From Ephydatia muelleri (lineage: Eukaryota; Porifera; Demospongiae; Spongillida; Spongillidae), in contig JABACO010000016.1 in the NCBI GenBank assembly GCA_013339895.1, positions 2,995,767 through 3,059,766 of the forward strand: DNA of 64,000 bases, written 5' to 3'. Shown piece by piece: positions 1 to 12,690 of this stretch. The stretch's first letter is position 1, and every line of letters begins with the position of its first letter. The position numbers and the translations under genes were made by a program. The notes beneath the pieces were generated by a model. The model was given only the letters and a program-made list of their open reading frames with translations, searched no databases and was not told where the DNA came from.

Positions 1-3000
1 TTTGTGCACATGTGCTAAAGCTTGCTGCCCTTCTCGTCCCACCTTTGGTCTGTTTAGCAGCCTAGTGCTGGTTGTTTGGATACATTCAGAAGTTTGTTAG
101 GTAGCGCAAACGAGCCTATCATGCCATCACATGTTTTACTTAAGCGTGTATCAGCGTACCGTAACCCAAAAATATACTATCTAACCTAGTATACTGAGTG
201 TACATTTTGCTTGTTGCATTCTGTCATTAAATGACCTCTATTTTTTTTCATCTTTCTCTTCTTATACATGAATACACAATCATCCTATACCAGAAGGTAA
301 GTTATGCATGTGGAAATTTGTATTCTGTAATGATTCTTTTACATATTGACTCTGATGGTGTGGAATGCTACAGTGTATGAGATAATGAAGCATGCCAATA
401 GAGTTAATAGTGTATTCTGTATTGATTTGTTCCCATTCAAAATGTATGTGACATATTTGCAACGTGTGTACATAAGTAGTAGATAGTGGTGCAATGAATT
501 TACAAAGCTTCCTTGTATGCTAGCGTTTTAAATGTGTCTTTGGGATTCAGAAGATTGACTGTGTGTTGTTGTAGAATGTTATGCCCAGCACGTGATGATT
601 GTTTAGTATGTGCACATGTGCTAAAGCTTGCTGCCCTTCTCGTTCCACCTTTGGTCTGTATAGCAGCCTAGTGCTGGTTGTTTGGATACGTTCAGAATTT
701 GGTTAGGTGGCGCAAACGAGCCTATCATGCCATCACAAGTTTTACTTGAGCCTTAGGTATCACTTTGAAACACATCTATGAAGCACAAGAATGGATGTCA
801 TTTTGTCATTGTCAGAACGGTCAAAGTTCAGTCCGTTGTGAAATAAATTTTGTTTTTAGGGAATTGTACGGCTAAGTTTTGTACCATGTTGGGTGTATCA
901 GTGTAAAAGTATACTATCTAACCTAGTATACTGAGCGTACATTTTGCTTGTTGCATTCTGTCATTAAACGAGCTCTAAATTTTTTCATCTTTCTTCTCTT
1001 ATACATGACTACACAATCATCCTATATCAGAGGGCAAGTTATGCATGTGGATATTTGTATTCTGTAATGATTAGTTTACATAAAGACTATGATGGTGTGG
1101 AATGCTACATTGTATGAGATAATGAAGCATGCCAATAGAGTTAATAGTGTATTCTGTATTGATTTCTTCCCATTCAAAATGCATGTGACATATTTGCAAA
1201 GTGTGTACATAAGTAGTAGATAGTGGTGCAATGAATGTGCAAAACTTCTGTATGCTAGCGTTTTAAATGTGTCTTTGGGATTCAGTGTGTGTTGTTGTAG
1301 AATTTTATGCCCTGCCCGATATCTTTGTTTAGTATGTGCACATGTGCTAAAGCTTGCTGCCCTTCTCGTTCCACCTTTGGTCTGTTTAGCAGCCTAGTGC
1401 TGGTTGTTTGGATACGTTCAGAAGTTTGTTAGGTAGCGCAAACGATCCTATCATGACATCACAAGTTTTACTTAAGCCTTAGACATCACTTTGAAACATC
1501 TATGACTGACGAAGATGGACCTCATTTTGTCATTGTCAGAATGGTCAAAGTTCATTCTGTTGTGATATACAAGTATTTTGTTGATACAAGGATACAGTAT
1601 AATGGAATTAAGTACTTTTTTATGCACATGTAAACATGCAGTGAATGTCCACGAATCTGTGTATTTTAATCAGATGAATTGTTTGGCTAGGTTTTAGATA
1701 TTTCAGCGTACTGTAACCAAAAAATATATTATCTTACCTTGTATACTGATTGTACATTTCGCGTGTTGCATTCTGTCATTAAAACTATCTCTAAATTTTT
1801 CATCTTTCTCTTCTTAAACATGAATAACAATCATCCTCTATCAGCTGGTAAGTTATGCATGTGGATATTTGTATTTTGTAATGATTCTTTTACATATTGG
1901 CTATGATGGTGTGGAATGCTATGAGATAATGAAGCATGCCAATAGTGTATTCTGTAGTTAAGCCATCCCATAAAAATGAATGTGACATATTTGCAACGTG
2001 TGTACCTAAGTAGTAGATTATGTTGCAGTGAATGTGCAAAGCTTCCTTGCATGCTAGCATTTTAAATGTGTCTTTGGCATTCAGAAGATTGACTGTGTAT
2101 TGGTGTAGAAGTTTATGCCCAGCCCGTGATCATTGTTTAGTATGTGCACATTTGGTAAAGTTTGCTGTCCTTCTCGTTCCACTATTGGTCTGTATAGCAG
2201 CCTAGTACTGGTTGTTTGGATGTGTTTAAAATTTTGTTAGGTAGCGCAAATGAGCCTATCATGCCATCACAAGTTTTACTTAAGCCTTAGACATCACTTT
2301 GAAACATCTTTGACTCCCGAAGAAGGACCTCATTTAGTCATTGTCAGAATGGTTAAAGTTCATTCCGTTGTGAAATTCAAGTATTTCGTTGATGGAAGGA
2401 TACAGTATAATAGAATTAAGTACTTTTTTATGCACATGTAAACATGCAGTGAATGTCCATGAATCTGTGTATTTAAACCAGGTGAATTGTTTGGCTGGGT
2501 TTTGGACCATGTTAGGTATTTCAGCGTACTGTAACCAAAGAATACATTATCTAACCTCATATACTGATTGTACATTTCGCTTGTTGCATTCTGTCATTAA
2601 AACAAGCTCTATATTTTTTCATCTTTCTCTTCTTAAACATGACTACACAATCATCCTATATCAGCCGGTAAGTTATGCATGTGGATATTTATATTCAGTA
2701 ATGAATCCTTTACATATTGGCCATGATGGTGTGGTATGCTATGAGATAATGAAGCATGCCAATAGTGTATTCTGTAGTTAAGCCATCCCATAAAAATGAA
2801 TGTGACATATTTGCAACGTGTGTACATAAGTAGTAGATAGTGGTGCAATGAATGTGTAAAGCTTCCTTGTATGCTAGCGTTTTAAATGTGTCTTTGGGAT
2901 TCAGAAGATTGACCCTTGTGTTATTGTAGAATTTTATGCCCTGCACGATATCTTTGTTTAGTATGTGCACATGTACTAAAGCTTGCTGCCTTTCTTGTTC

Positions 3001-6000
3001 CACCTTTGGTCTGTATAGCAGCCTAGTGCTGGTTGTTTGGATACATTCAGAAGTTTGTTAGGTAGCGCAAACGATCCAATCATGCCATCACAAGTTTTAC
3101 TTAAGCCTTAGGTATCACTTTGAAACACACCTATGAAGCACAAGAATGGATGTCATTGTGTCATTGTCAGAACGGTCAAAGTTCAGGCCGTTTTGAAATA
3201 AAATTTGTTTTTAATACAAGGGGAATTTTACGGCTAAGTTTAGTACCACGTTGGGTGTATCAGCGTACCGTAACCCAAAAGTATACAATCTAACCTAGTA
3301 TACTGAGTGTACATTTTGCTTTTTGCGTTCTGTCGTTAAACGAGCTTTATATTTTTTCATCTTTCTCTTCTTATGCATGACTACACAATCATCCTATATC
3401 AGTATGTAAGTTATGCATGTGGAAATTGTATTCTGTAATGATTCTTTTACATATTGACTATGATGGTGTGGAATGCTACAGTGTATGAGATAATGAAGCA
3501 TGCCAATAGAGTTAATAGTGTATTCTGTATTGATTTCTTCCCATTCAAAATAAATGGGTCATATTTGCAACGTGTGTACATAAGTAGTAGATAGTGGTGC
3601 AATGAATGTGCAAAGCTTCCTTGTATGCTAGCATTTTAAATGTGTCTTACTGTGTGTTTTTATGCCCAGCACGTGATCATTGTTTAGTATGTGCACATGT
3701 ACTAAAGCTTGCTGCCCTTCTCGTCCCACCTTTGGTCTGTTTAGCAGCCTAGTGCTGGTTGTTTGAATGCGTTCAGAAGTTTGTTAGGTAGCGCAAATGA
3801 GCCTATCATGCCATCACAAGTTCTACTTAAGCCTTAGGTATCACTTTGAAACACATCTATGAAGCACAAGAATGGATATCATTGTGTCATTGTCAGAATG
3901 GTCAAAGTTCAGTCCGTTTTGAAATAAAATTTGTTTTAGATACAAGGGGAATTTTACGGCTAAGTTTAGTACCATGTTGGGTGTATCAGCGTACCGTAAC
4001 CCAATAATAGACTATGTAATCTTGTATACTGAGCGTACATTTTGCTTGTTGCATTCTGTCATTAAACGAGCTCTATATTTTTTCACCTTTCTCTTCTTAA
4101 ACATGAATACACAATCATCCTATATCAGGAGGTAAGTTATGCATGTGGATACTTGTATTCCGTAATGATTCTTTTACATATTGACTATGATGGTGTGGTA
4201 TGCTATGTGATAATGAAGCATGCCAATAGAGTTAATAGTGTATTGTGTATTGATTTCTTCCCATTCAAAATAAATGGGTCATATTTGCAACGTGTGTACA
4301 TGAGTAGTAGATAGGGGTGCAATGAATGTGCAGAGCTTCCTTGTATGCTAGCGTTTTAAGTGTGTCTTTGGGATTCAGATAGTTGACTGTGTGTTGTTGT
4401 AGAATTTTATGCCCAGCACGTGATGATTGTTTAGTTTGTGCACCTGTACTAAAGCGCTTGCTGCCCTTCTCGTTCCACCTTTGGTCTGTTTAGCAGCCTA
4501 GTGCTGGTTGTTTGGATACATTCAGAAGTTTGTTAGGTAGCGCAAACGAGACTATCATGCCATCACAAGTTTTACTTAAGCCTGAGGCATCACTTTGAAA
4601 CATCTATGAAGCACAAGAATGGATCTCATTTTGTCATTGTCAGAACGGTCAAAGTTCAGTCCGTTGTGAAATAAATTTTGTTTTTAGGGAATTGTACGGC
4701 TAAGTTTTGTACCATGTTGGGTGTATCAGTGTAAAAGTATACTATCTAACCTAGTATACTGAGCGTACATTTTGCTTGTTGCATTCTGTCATTAAACGAG
4801 CTCTATATTATTTCATCTTTCTCTTCTTATACATGACTACACAATCATCCTATATCAGAGGGCAAGTTATGCATGTGTAAATTTGTATTTTGTAATGATT
4901 CTTTTACATATTGACCTTGATGGTGTGGAATGCTACAGTGTATGAGATAATGAAGCATGCCAATAGAGTTAATAGTGTATTCTGTATTGATTTCTTCCCG
5001 TAGTAGATTATGTTGCAATGAATGTGCAAAGCTTCCTTGCATGCTAGCATTTTAAATGTGTCTTTGGCATTCAGAATATTGACTGTGTATTGGTGTAGAA
5101 TTTTATGCCCAGCCCGTGATCATTGTTTAGTATGTGCACATTTGGTAAAGCTTGCTGTCCTTCTCGTTCCACCTTTGGTCTGTATAGCAGCCTAGTACTG
5201 GTTGTTTAGATGTGTTTAAAATTTTGTTAGGTAGCGCAAATGAGCCTATCGCCATCACAAGTTTTACTTAAGCCTTAGGCATCACTTTGAAACATCTTTG
5301 ACTCCCGAAGATGGACCTCATTTAGTCATTGTCAGAATGGTTAAAGTTCATTCCGTTGTGAAATTCAAGTATTTCGTTGATGGAAGGATACAGTATAATA
5401 GAATTAAGTACTTTTTTATGCACATGTAAACATGCAGTGAATGTCTATGAATCTGTGTATTTAAACCAGGTGAATTGTTTGGCTGGGTTTTGGACCATGT
5501 TAGGTATTTCAGCGTACTGTAACCAAACAATTCATTATCTAACCTCATATACTGATTGTACATTTCGCTTGTTGCATTCTGTCATTAAAACAAGCTCTAT
5601 ATTTTTTCATCTTTCTCTTCTTAAACATGACTATACAATCATCCTATATCAGCCGGTAAGTTATGCATGTGGATATTTGTATTCCGTAATGAATCCTTTA
5701 CATATTGGCCATGATGGTGTGGTATGCTATGAGATAATGAAGCGTGCCAATAGTGTATTCTGTAGTTAAGCCATCCCATAAAAATGAATGTGACATATTT
5801 GCAACGTGTGTACATAAGTAGTAGATAGTGGTGCAATGAATGTGTAAAGCTTCCTTGTATGCTAGCGTTTTAAATGTGTCTTTGGGATTCAGAAGATTGA
5901 CTGTGTGTTGTTGTAGAATTTTATGCCCTGCACGATATCTTTGTTTAGTATGTGCACATGTGCAAAAGCTTGCTGCCCTTCTCGTTCCAGCTTTGGTCTG

Positions 6001-6836
6001 TATAGTAGCCTAGTGCTGGTTGTTTGGATACATTCAGAAGTTTGTTAATTAGCGCAAACGATCCAATCATGCCATCACAAGTTTTACATATGTTTATGTG
6101 TCTTTGGGATTCAGAAGATTGACTGTGTGTTGTTGTAGAATTTTATGCCCAGCACGTGATGATTTATGTGCACATTTGCTAAAGCTTCTTGCCCTTCTCG
6201 TTCCACCTTTGGTCTGTTTAGCAGCCTTGTGCTGGTTGTTTGGATACATTCAGAAGTTTGTTAGGTAGCGCAAACGAGCCTATCATGTCATCACAAGTTT
6301 TACTTAAGCCTTAGGTATCACTTTGAAACACATCTATGAAGCACAAGAATGGATGACATTGTGTCATTGTCAGAACGGTAAAAGTTCAGTCCGTTTTGAA
6401 ATAAAATTTGTTTTTAGATACAAGGGGAATTTTACGGCTACGTTTAGTACCATGTTGGGTGTTTCAGCCTACCGTAACACAAAAATATACTATCTAACCT
6501 AGTATACTGAGCATATATTTTGCTTGATGCATTCTGTCATTAAACGAGCTCTATATTTTTTCATCTTTTTCTTCTTATACATGACTACACAATCATATAA
6601 TAAGTTATGCATGTGGAAATTTGTATTCTGTAATGATTCTTTTACATATGGACTATGATGGTGTGGAATGCTACAGTGTATGAGATAATGAAGCATGCCA
6701 ATAGATGTATTGTATATTGATTTCTTCCCATTCAAAATGCATGAGACATATTTTTTGCAACGTGTGTACATAAGTAGTAGATAGTGGTGCAATGAATGTG
6801 CAATGCTTCCTTGTATGCTAGCGTTTTAAATGTGTC
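1..6836. repeat. Tandem array of 0.7-0.8 kb units, part 1
   Basis: Units can be counted by the recurring marker tgtgcacatgtgctaaagc, which appears (with variants) at 3, 609, 1335, 2143, 2964, 3690, 4437, 5133, 5951 and 6167. Spacings fall in two classes, about 700-750 bp and about 810-820 bp, with truncated units at the start (606 bp) and at 5951-6166 (216 bp). Each unit has a pyrimidine-rich stretch, a CAG, two or three variable bases and then GTAAGT. No unit has a protein-coding frame that holds up between copies; the short reading frames are incidental. Diverged relatives of the unit lie at about 16500-17310 and 19080-19500 next to ankyrin exons, so I infer the array grew from ankyrin-gene intron sequence. 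Confidence 0.9.
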
Positions 6837-6972
6837 TGTCGATTATTGTGATAACTATTAATATACGTGTGATGCGTGTTATTAATTGTTTGTTTTTGAG
6901 AGATATTGGGTGCGCGTTCTAGAGAGCGTTTAGCTACGGTCGACAATCAGGTCCAGTATTGAATCTTTTACA
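6837..6972 (+). repeat. 5' LTR of the BEL/Pao element
   Basis: Begins tgtcgattattgtg and ends gaatcttttaca. Compared with the 3' LTR it lacks a 10-bp piece (tgagttcgag) and differs at a few positions, for example cggtcgac versus cggttgac. Confidence 0.95.
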
Positions 6973-6988
6973 TGGTCCTTCGAGCCGG
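6973..6988 (+). promoter_or_regulatory. Primer-binding site complementary to tRNA-Tyr
   Basis: The 16 bases tggtccttcgagccgg directly follow the 5' LTR. They are the reverse complement of the 3' end of animal tRNA-Tyr including CCA (acceptor strand tcgaagga). The match to tRNA-Tyr is from knowledge of the tRNA, not from a search. Confidence 0.8.
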
Positions 6989-7018
6989 GAATTTCCCTAG
7001 AACTGGATTTGATTGAAT

Positions 7019-8346
7019 ATGTCTGACCAAGAAAACCTTGTTCGAAAGTAGTGCGTTCGTGCTGGGCATCGTGCATCAACGACTCGAATTATCGCCCAGG
7101 CACGCGAAAAATGGAACAAGAAGAACGTAACACCGCGGCATTGACTCAGCAAATGACCGCTCTCAAGACGAAGCTTGATTTGCTCACTGCTCTCGACGCA
7201 GAAATATTGGAATTGACGAAGACGAAATAGCCCAACAGATAGAACATGCTGATACCTATAAAGCGCAACTACAGACAATGGTGTTCGAATTAGAAGGTGC
7301 GCTCAAGACGAAGGGAAAAGACGCGTCAACGTTGGAAGTTCTAACATGTTCGACAGAATCATCGCGTTCATCATCGCCCGTGCTCTCGCGTCACTCCTCA
7401 TGTCAACCTGCGCAAGAGAATGGCGCCAACAGAAGACCGAGAATAAAGCTTCCAAAGCTTACTTTGAGGAAATTTAACGGTGACATCACCCAGTGGTCAA
7501 GTTTTTGGGACTCATTCAATACAGCTATACACAGTAATACGGAGCTGTCCAACATAGACAAGTTCAATTACCTGAACTCTTTATTGGAGAAGGGAGCTGC
7601 AGATGCTGTAGCAGGCTTGGCACTCACCAGTGCAAATTATGAAGAGGCAGTGTCAGTTCTGAAGCAACGCTTTGGCAATAATCAGCAAATTGTTTCCAAG
7701 CATATGGAAGAGCTTCTCAACCTGGAAGCAGTTACCTCAATACTGAACTTGAAGGGTCTTCGTCACCTTTACGATTCTGTGGAAACTCGCATCAGAAATC
7801 TACGTTCTTTGGGCATATCCTCTGATTCCTACGGCAGCCTCTTAGCATCGGTCCTACTCAACAGATTGCCACCTGAACTGAGAGTGATGGTAACAAGGGA
7901 GATCACTGATGAAGAATGGAACTTGGCCAAAGTGATGGAAATATTCCAAAAAGAATTGGATGCACGTGAAAGAGCAGCGGTAAGCACTACGTCTACCTTT
8001 CAAGGAAAGAAACCCGTGAAGGATGTACCAACAGCATCTTCACTACTGACTGGAGATTCTACCATCAACTGCTGTTTTTGTGGACAGTCACACATCAGAA
8101 GTTTGTGCGAAGGTCACAGATGTGGGTCATCGAAAGCAGATACTGATCAAGGCAGGAAGATGCTTCCTCTGCTTGCGGAAACATCATTTGAGCAAAAACT
8201 GTCGATCCTCCATGAGATGCTCCAACTGTCAAGGAAGACACCATATAACTATCTGCAACAAGGGGCAGGGTGCAGCACAACAGGTACAACCTACACGAAC
8301 TCCATGTAATCAGACAACCAAAAGGGGTGAAACTGCTGCTGTATAG
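7019..8346 (+). pseudogene. gag: BEL/Pao gag (DUF1759-type), broken
   Basis: Structural protein of the BEL particle. The likely start is ATG 7019 (MSDQENL), but a TAG follows at 7049 and the frame then changes near 7125 and near 7215. The longest intact piece starts at an internal Met at 7278. It holds the capsid-like region with the motifs KLPKLTLRKFNGD and FWDSFNTAIHSN. A further frameshift around 8080-8100 separates this from two zinc knuckles encoded in the pol frame (CFLCLRKHHLSKNC and CSNCQGRHHITIC, about 8160-8265). A TAG at 8344-8346 separates gag from protease in what would otherwise be one frame. Confidence 0.9.
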
Positions 8347-11300
8347 ATGTACGTCAATGCTAAAACAGTGCTCCTGCAGACAGCAAGGGTATTAGTCTAC
8401 AACCCAGATAGAGCAAGGCCAGTCATGGTAACCAGAGCAATACTGGATAGCGGAAGTCAGCGTTCATATATATCCCACAAGTTGAGGGAAGCACTTTCAT
8501 TGAAAACAGAGCAGAATAAGAATTTGCTTATAAAGACCTTTGGCTCCGAGACAGAGAAAATTCAGACTTGTGATGTGGTCAAGGTTACAATGAAGCTCAA
8601 GGATGGAAAGGAAACCACTGTGGTTCTACTGGAAGTGCCTATGATATGTGAACCATTGACAGGACAACATGTCACATACGCTGCGGAGCAGAACTCTTAT
8701 CTCTCTGGACTTGAACTGGCTGACCCTACTCAACCTGATGATCATATTCTTGAGATCAACATACTTCTAGGTGCTGATCTATACTGGAGTTTTGTAACAA
8801 ACAAAATCAAAAGAAGTTCTGGTAATGGCCCTACAGCTTTGTTTACGAAGTTTGGGTGGGTACTGTCTGGACCAATTTCTGGATCACATAGTGAAATATC
8901 TTCAGCCAGCAGTCTCCTGGTTACTCACACTTTGAATGCAGCTGTGTCCACGAGGACTGAAGAGAGTGAGCTTGAAAAGCAAGTGAAGTTGTTTTGGGAA
9001 GTTGAGACACTAGGAGTCAAGGATGAAGAGTCTTCACCTTATGAGAAGTTTCTTGAAACTGTGCACTTTAAGGAGAACAGGTATGAAGTTCGCTTGCCAT
9101 GGAAGGAAGCATGTTTTCTGCAATCTGACAACCTACAGTTATGTCACAAAAGGCTACTTGGACTGTTGAAGCGTTTACGGAATGACCCGCATATACTGAA
9201 AGAGTATGACGCAGTTATTCAGGAGCAGATTCGCAAGGGGATTGTAGAAATAGTTTCAGATCCGTGGAATAGCAAGGCAGAACGAGTTCACTACCTACCT
9301 CATCATCCTGTTATCAGAAAGGATAAACAGACGACAAAACTGAGAGTTGTACATGTATATGATGCCTCCGCTCGACAGGATGGACCATCTCTGAACGAGT
9401 GCCTCTACAGTGGACCAACATTTGGCCAAAATATTTTTGATATCATTCTTCGATTTAGATGCCACAAAATTGCCCTCGTTGGGGACATTGAGAAAGCGTT
9501 CCTAATGGTGTCGATGTGGAATGAAGACAGAGATGTATTGCGGTTCTTGTGGGTGGACAACATTGAGAAGGATTTCCCAAAGTTATTGGTGTTGAGATTT
9601 ACCAGGGTTGTGTTTGGTGTGTCTGCAAGTCCATTTCTGCTCAACGCAACGTTGGATCACCACATTAGAAAATATGAAGCCGAGGATCCAGAATTTGTGG
9701 CCAGGTTTCTTCGTGCAATATATGTGGATGATGTGACGTATGGAGGGAGTGACATTGAAGACGTTTTCCAGCTGTATTTGAAGACAAAGATAAGGCTCTT
9801 GGAAGGTGGATTTAACATCAGGAAATTTGTATCCAACGATTTTCAGCTACAGGCTAGAATTGAAGAGGAAGAAAAGCATCTGAAGAGCCCTGCACTTAAT
9901 GGTGAATACAAGACAATGGAAGAGGATGCCACATATGCAAAGGATGTGCTTGGCTGCAAATTGGAAGATGACAACTACGAGCAAAGGATTCTTGGGGTTT
10001 GCTGGGATACTGCAAGGGATGAACTTTTGTTCAATGTGAAGCCTGTCGTTGATCTAGCCAAGAAGATCCATGTTACAAAGAGATCTGTCGTGAGTATTGC
10101 GGCAAAGTTCTATGATCCATTGGGCATAATATCACCCATTACTGTTCAACTAAAAATGATGGCTCAGAATTTGTGGCAATTAAAAATTGGTTGGGATGAA
10201 CCTCTTACTGGAGAAGCATTGAAACAGTGGAACGAGCTAGTAGTTTCACTAGAAGGGGTGCCACTCATTTCCATTCCAAGATGGTATTCTGCTAACAGTG
10301 ATGACAGTGTGGCCACATTCAGCTTACAGGGATTTTGTGATGCCTCGACAAGAGCTTATGCTGCAGTAGTATACCTGAAAATACAATCCATAAGTGGAGT
10401 TGAGGTGTGGTTACTGGCTTCAAGAACTAGATTGGCACTTCTCAACAAACAGACAATACCAAGGCTTGAACTATTGTCATCACTGCTGCTGTCCAAGCTG
10501 GTGTATAGTGTCACGAACGCGATCAAAAGTGAATACACTCTGGAGAAACCATGCTGTTACACCGACTCCATTGTGGCACTATATTGGATCACAGGCCTGA
10601 GAAAGGAATGGAAGCAATTTGTTGAAAACAGGGTGAATCAGATACGTCAACTGGTGCCGGCAGAACATTGGAGGCATTGCCCAGGAACAAGCAACCCTGC
10701 AGACCTGCCTTCCAGGGGAACATCCCTAACTGATCCAGCAATTTCCGCCTTGTGGTGGAATGGTCCTGAGTGGTTACGGGGTGACAATGTGCCACTAGAA
10801 GATAATATTGCAGTGCCTGAGGATTGCTTGAAGGAGTTAAAGAGCTGTAATCTCAGTCATAACATGCTGGTTTCTGAAGGCTATACAATCAGCCCTATTG
10901 TGAATTTTGAGAGATTCAGTGTCTTCAAAAGACTTCTTCGGATCACAGCTTGGGTAATGAAGTTCATAGAAATTCTGAAGTTAAGGGGAGAACCAAGTGC
11001 GATCAACAGTTTAGATATCAACAGGGCTGAAGTATACTGGATTACAATAATACAGCAGGCGCTTGTAAAGGACGAGCGATTCGACAATTGGCACCGGCAG
11101 TTTGACTTGTTTAAGGATGAGCAAGGACTCTGGAGATGCAGAGGGAGATTGGGAAAGGCTGATATTCCTGAGAATACAAGACATCCAGTTCTGCTGTATG
11201 GAAAGCATTATCTCACATTGTTGATTGTGCAGGAATGTCACGTAAGAGTGTTTCATGGTGGTGTGAAGGACACCCTTACAGAGATTAGAGCACGTTATTG

Positions 11301-12489
11301 GATCATTAAGGGAAGGAGTTTGGTAAGAAAATGTCTGCAGCAATGCAAATTATGTAAGAGGTTTCACAGTAAACCTTACAAGGCTCCTCCTCCTCCACCA
11401 TTACCACAGTTCAGGGTACAGGAAGCACCTGCTTTCACATTTACTGGAGTTGATTTTGCTGGACCGCTTTATGTGAAGGGAACCACAGCAAAGGTGTGGG
11501 TATGCCTTTACACTTGTTGCGTAGTGAGAGCTGTCCATTTAGACTTAGTGCCGAACTTGACAACAGAAGCCTTCCTTCGGAGTTTCAGGCGTTTTGTGGC
11601 TCGTAGGGGGCTGCCCAAGAAGGTTGTTTCAGACAACGGGAAGACTTTTAAGGCAGCTGGACGGATTATCAAGGATGTGATGAACTCCAGTGAGGTGCAG
11701 AAGTATTTTTCAGGAAATCATGTTGAGTAGACATATAATCTGGAAAGAGCTCCATGGTGGGGAGGGGTATTTGAGCGGATGGTTGGTTTAATTAAGAAAT
11801 GTTTGAAGAAGATAGTCGGACAAGCTGTACTAACACAGGATGAATTATTGACCACAATCACTGAAGTAGAGGCAATCCTCAACTCTAGGCCAATATCGTA
11901 CATCTCCACTGAAGACATCGAGGAACCATTAACTCCATCACATCTAATTATTGGCAGAAGGATATGTAATCTTCCCGATATAACTGAAAGCTCAGACGAC
12001 GCAGACTTCAACCCAAAGCTCTCCACTGAACAACTCTCACAAAGAGCAAGGTATCTCAAGACTGTTCTGGACAACTTCTGGAGACGATGGTGGATGGATT
12101 ATTTGCTAGAGCTGAGGGAAACTCATCGTTATGCAAACACAAGAGTAGCTCAGAACAAGGTGATCGCGGTTGGAGATATTGTTTTGGTGTATGAGTCTAG
12201 CCTCCCAAGAACATTCTGGCGACTTGCAAAGGTTGAGAAGTTGATAAAGGGTACTGATGGAGAAATTAGGGGAGCATTCATTCGGGTGAAAAGCCGAAAT
12301 ACTTCTACCGTCTGGAAAAGACCAATACAGCACCTGTATTATTTGGAATCTTATCAACTCGAAGACAAGGATAAGGATGAAATTGCTGAATTAGAACAGC
12401 CTCAACCTGCTCACACACGTCGGAGAAGAATAGCAGCTGAAGTTGCAAGAAAGAAGATTGAGCTATTAATGGAAGACTCTGAAAACTAA
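8347..12489 (+). pseudogene. pol: BEL/Pao pol, one in-frame TAG
   Basis: Reads in one frame from 8347 to the stop at 12487-12489 except for a TAG at 11728-11730, which sits where a Trp is expected just before NLERAPWWGG. Domains in order: aspartic protease (LDSGSQ, Asp34), reverse transcriptase with YVDD at residues 459-462, RNase H (FCDAS, about residue 662), integrase zinc-binding region (about 965-1005, H..CKLCKRF) and integrase core with Asp 1036 (DFAGP), Asp 1096 (SDNG) and Glu at the codon at 11773. The TAG lies between the second Asp and the Glu, so a truncated product would lack a full catalytic triad. The C-terminus (about 12170-12330) resembles the usual BEL integrase tail. Confidence 0.93.
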
Positions 12490-12530
12490 ATTAGACTACA
12501 ATTAGAAGTTGACTGGCTCTACCAGTCAAC

Positions 12531-12539
12531 GGGGGAGGA
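12531..12539 (+). promoter_or_regulatory. Polypurine tract of the BEL/Pao element
   Basis: The purine run gggggagga abuts the first base of the 3' LTR, the usual site for plus-strand priming. Confidence 0.75.
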
Positions 12540-12685
12540 TGTCGATTATTGTGATAACTATTAATATACGTGTGATGCGTGTTATTAATTATTAGTTTTT
12601 GAGTGAGTTCGAGAGATATTGGGTGCGCGTTCTAGAGAGCGTTTAGCTACGGTTGACAATCAGGTCCAGTATTGAATCTTTTACA
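12540..12685 (+). repeat. 3' LTR of the BEL/Pao element
   Basis: 146 bp, TG...CA, followed by the second gtgtc target copy (12686-12690). Longer than the 5' LTR by the piece tgagttcgag. Confidence 0.95.
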
Positions 12686-12690
12686 GTGTC

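Larger units (their letters stand above)
6837..12685 (+). mobile_element. BEL/Pao LTR retrotransposon, complete, decayed
   Basis: A 5849-bp element with short LTRs (136 and 146 bp) that start TG and end CA. A 5-bp target duplication, gtgtc, lies at 6832-6836 and 12686-12690, and the array sequence continues across the insertion. Order inside is primer-binding site, gag, aspartic protease, reverse transcriptase, RNase H, integrase and polypurine tract, the BEL/Pao order. Reading frames carry three in-frame TAG codons (7049, 8344, 11728) and at least three frameshifts in gag, so this copy is not autonomous. No envelope-like frame follows pol. The LTRs differ by a 10-bp indel and about four substitutions, so the insertion is moderately old. 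Confidence 0.95.

Noticed and set aside
280..6792. Short frames with SIPHHHSQYVKESLQNTN in the tandem array
   Set aside because: They recur only because the DNA unit recurs; start, end and frame change between units and there are no splice or domain signals.
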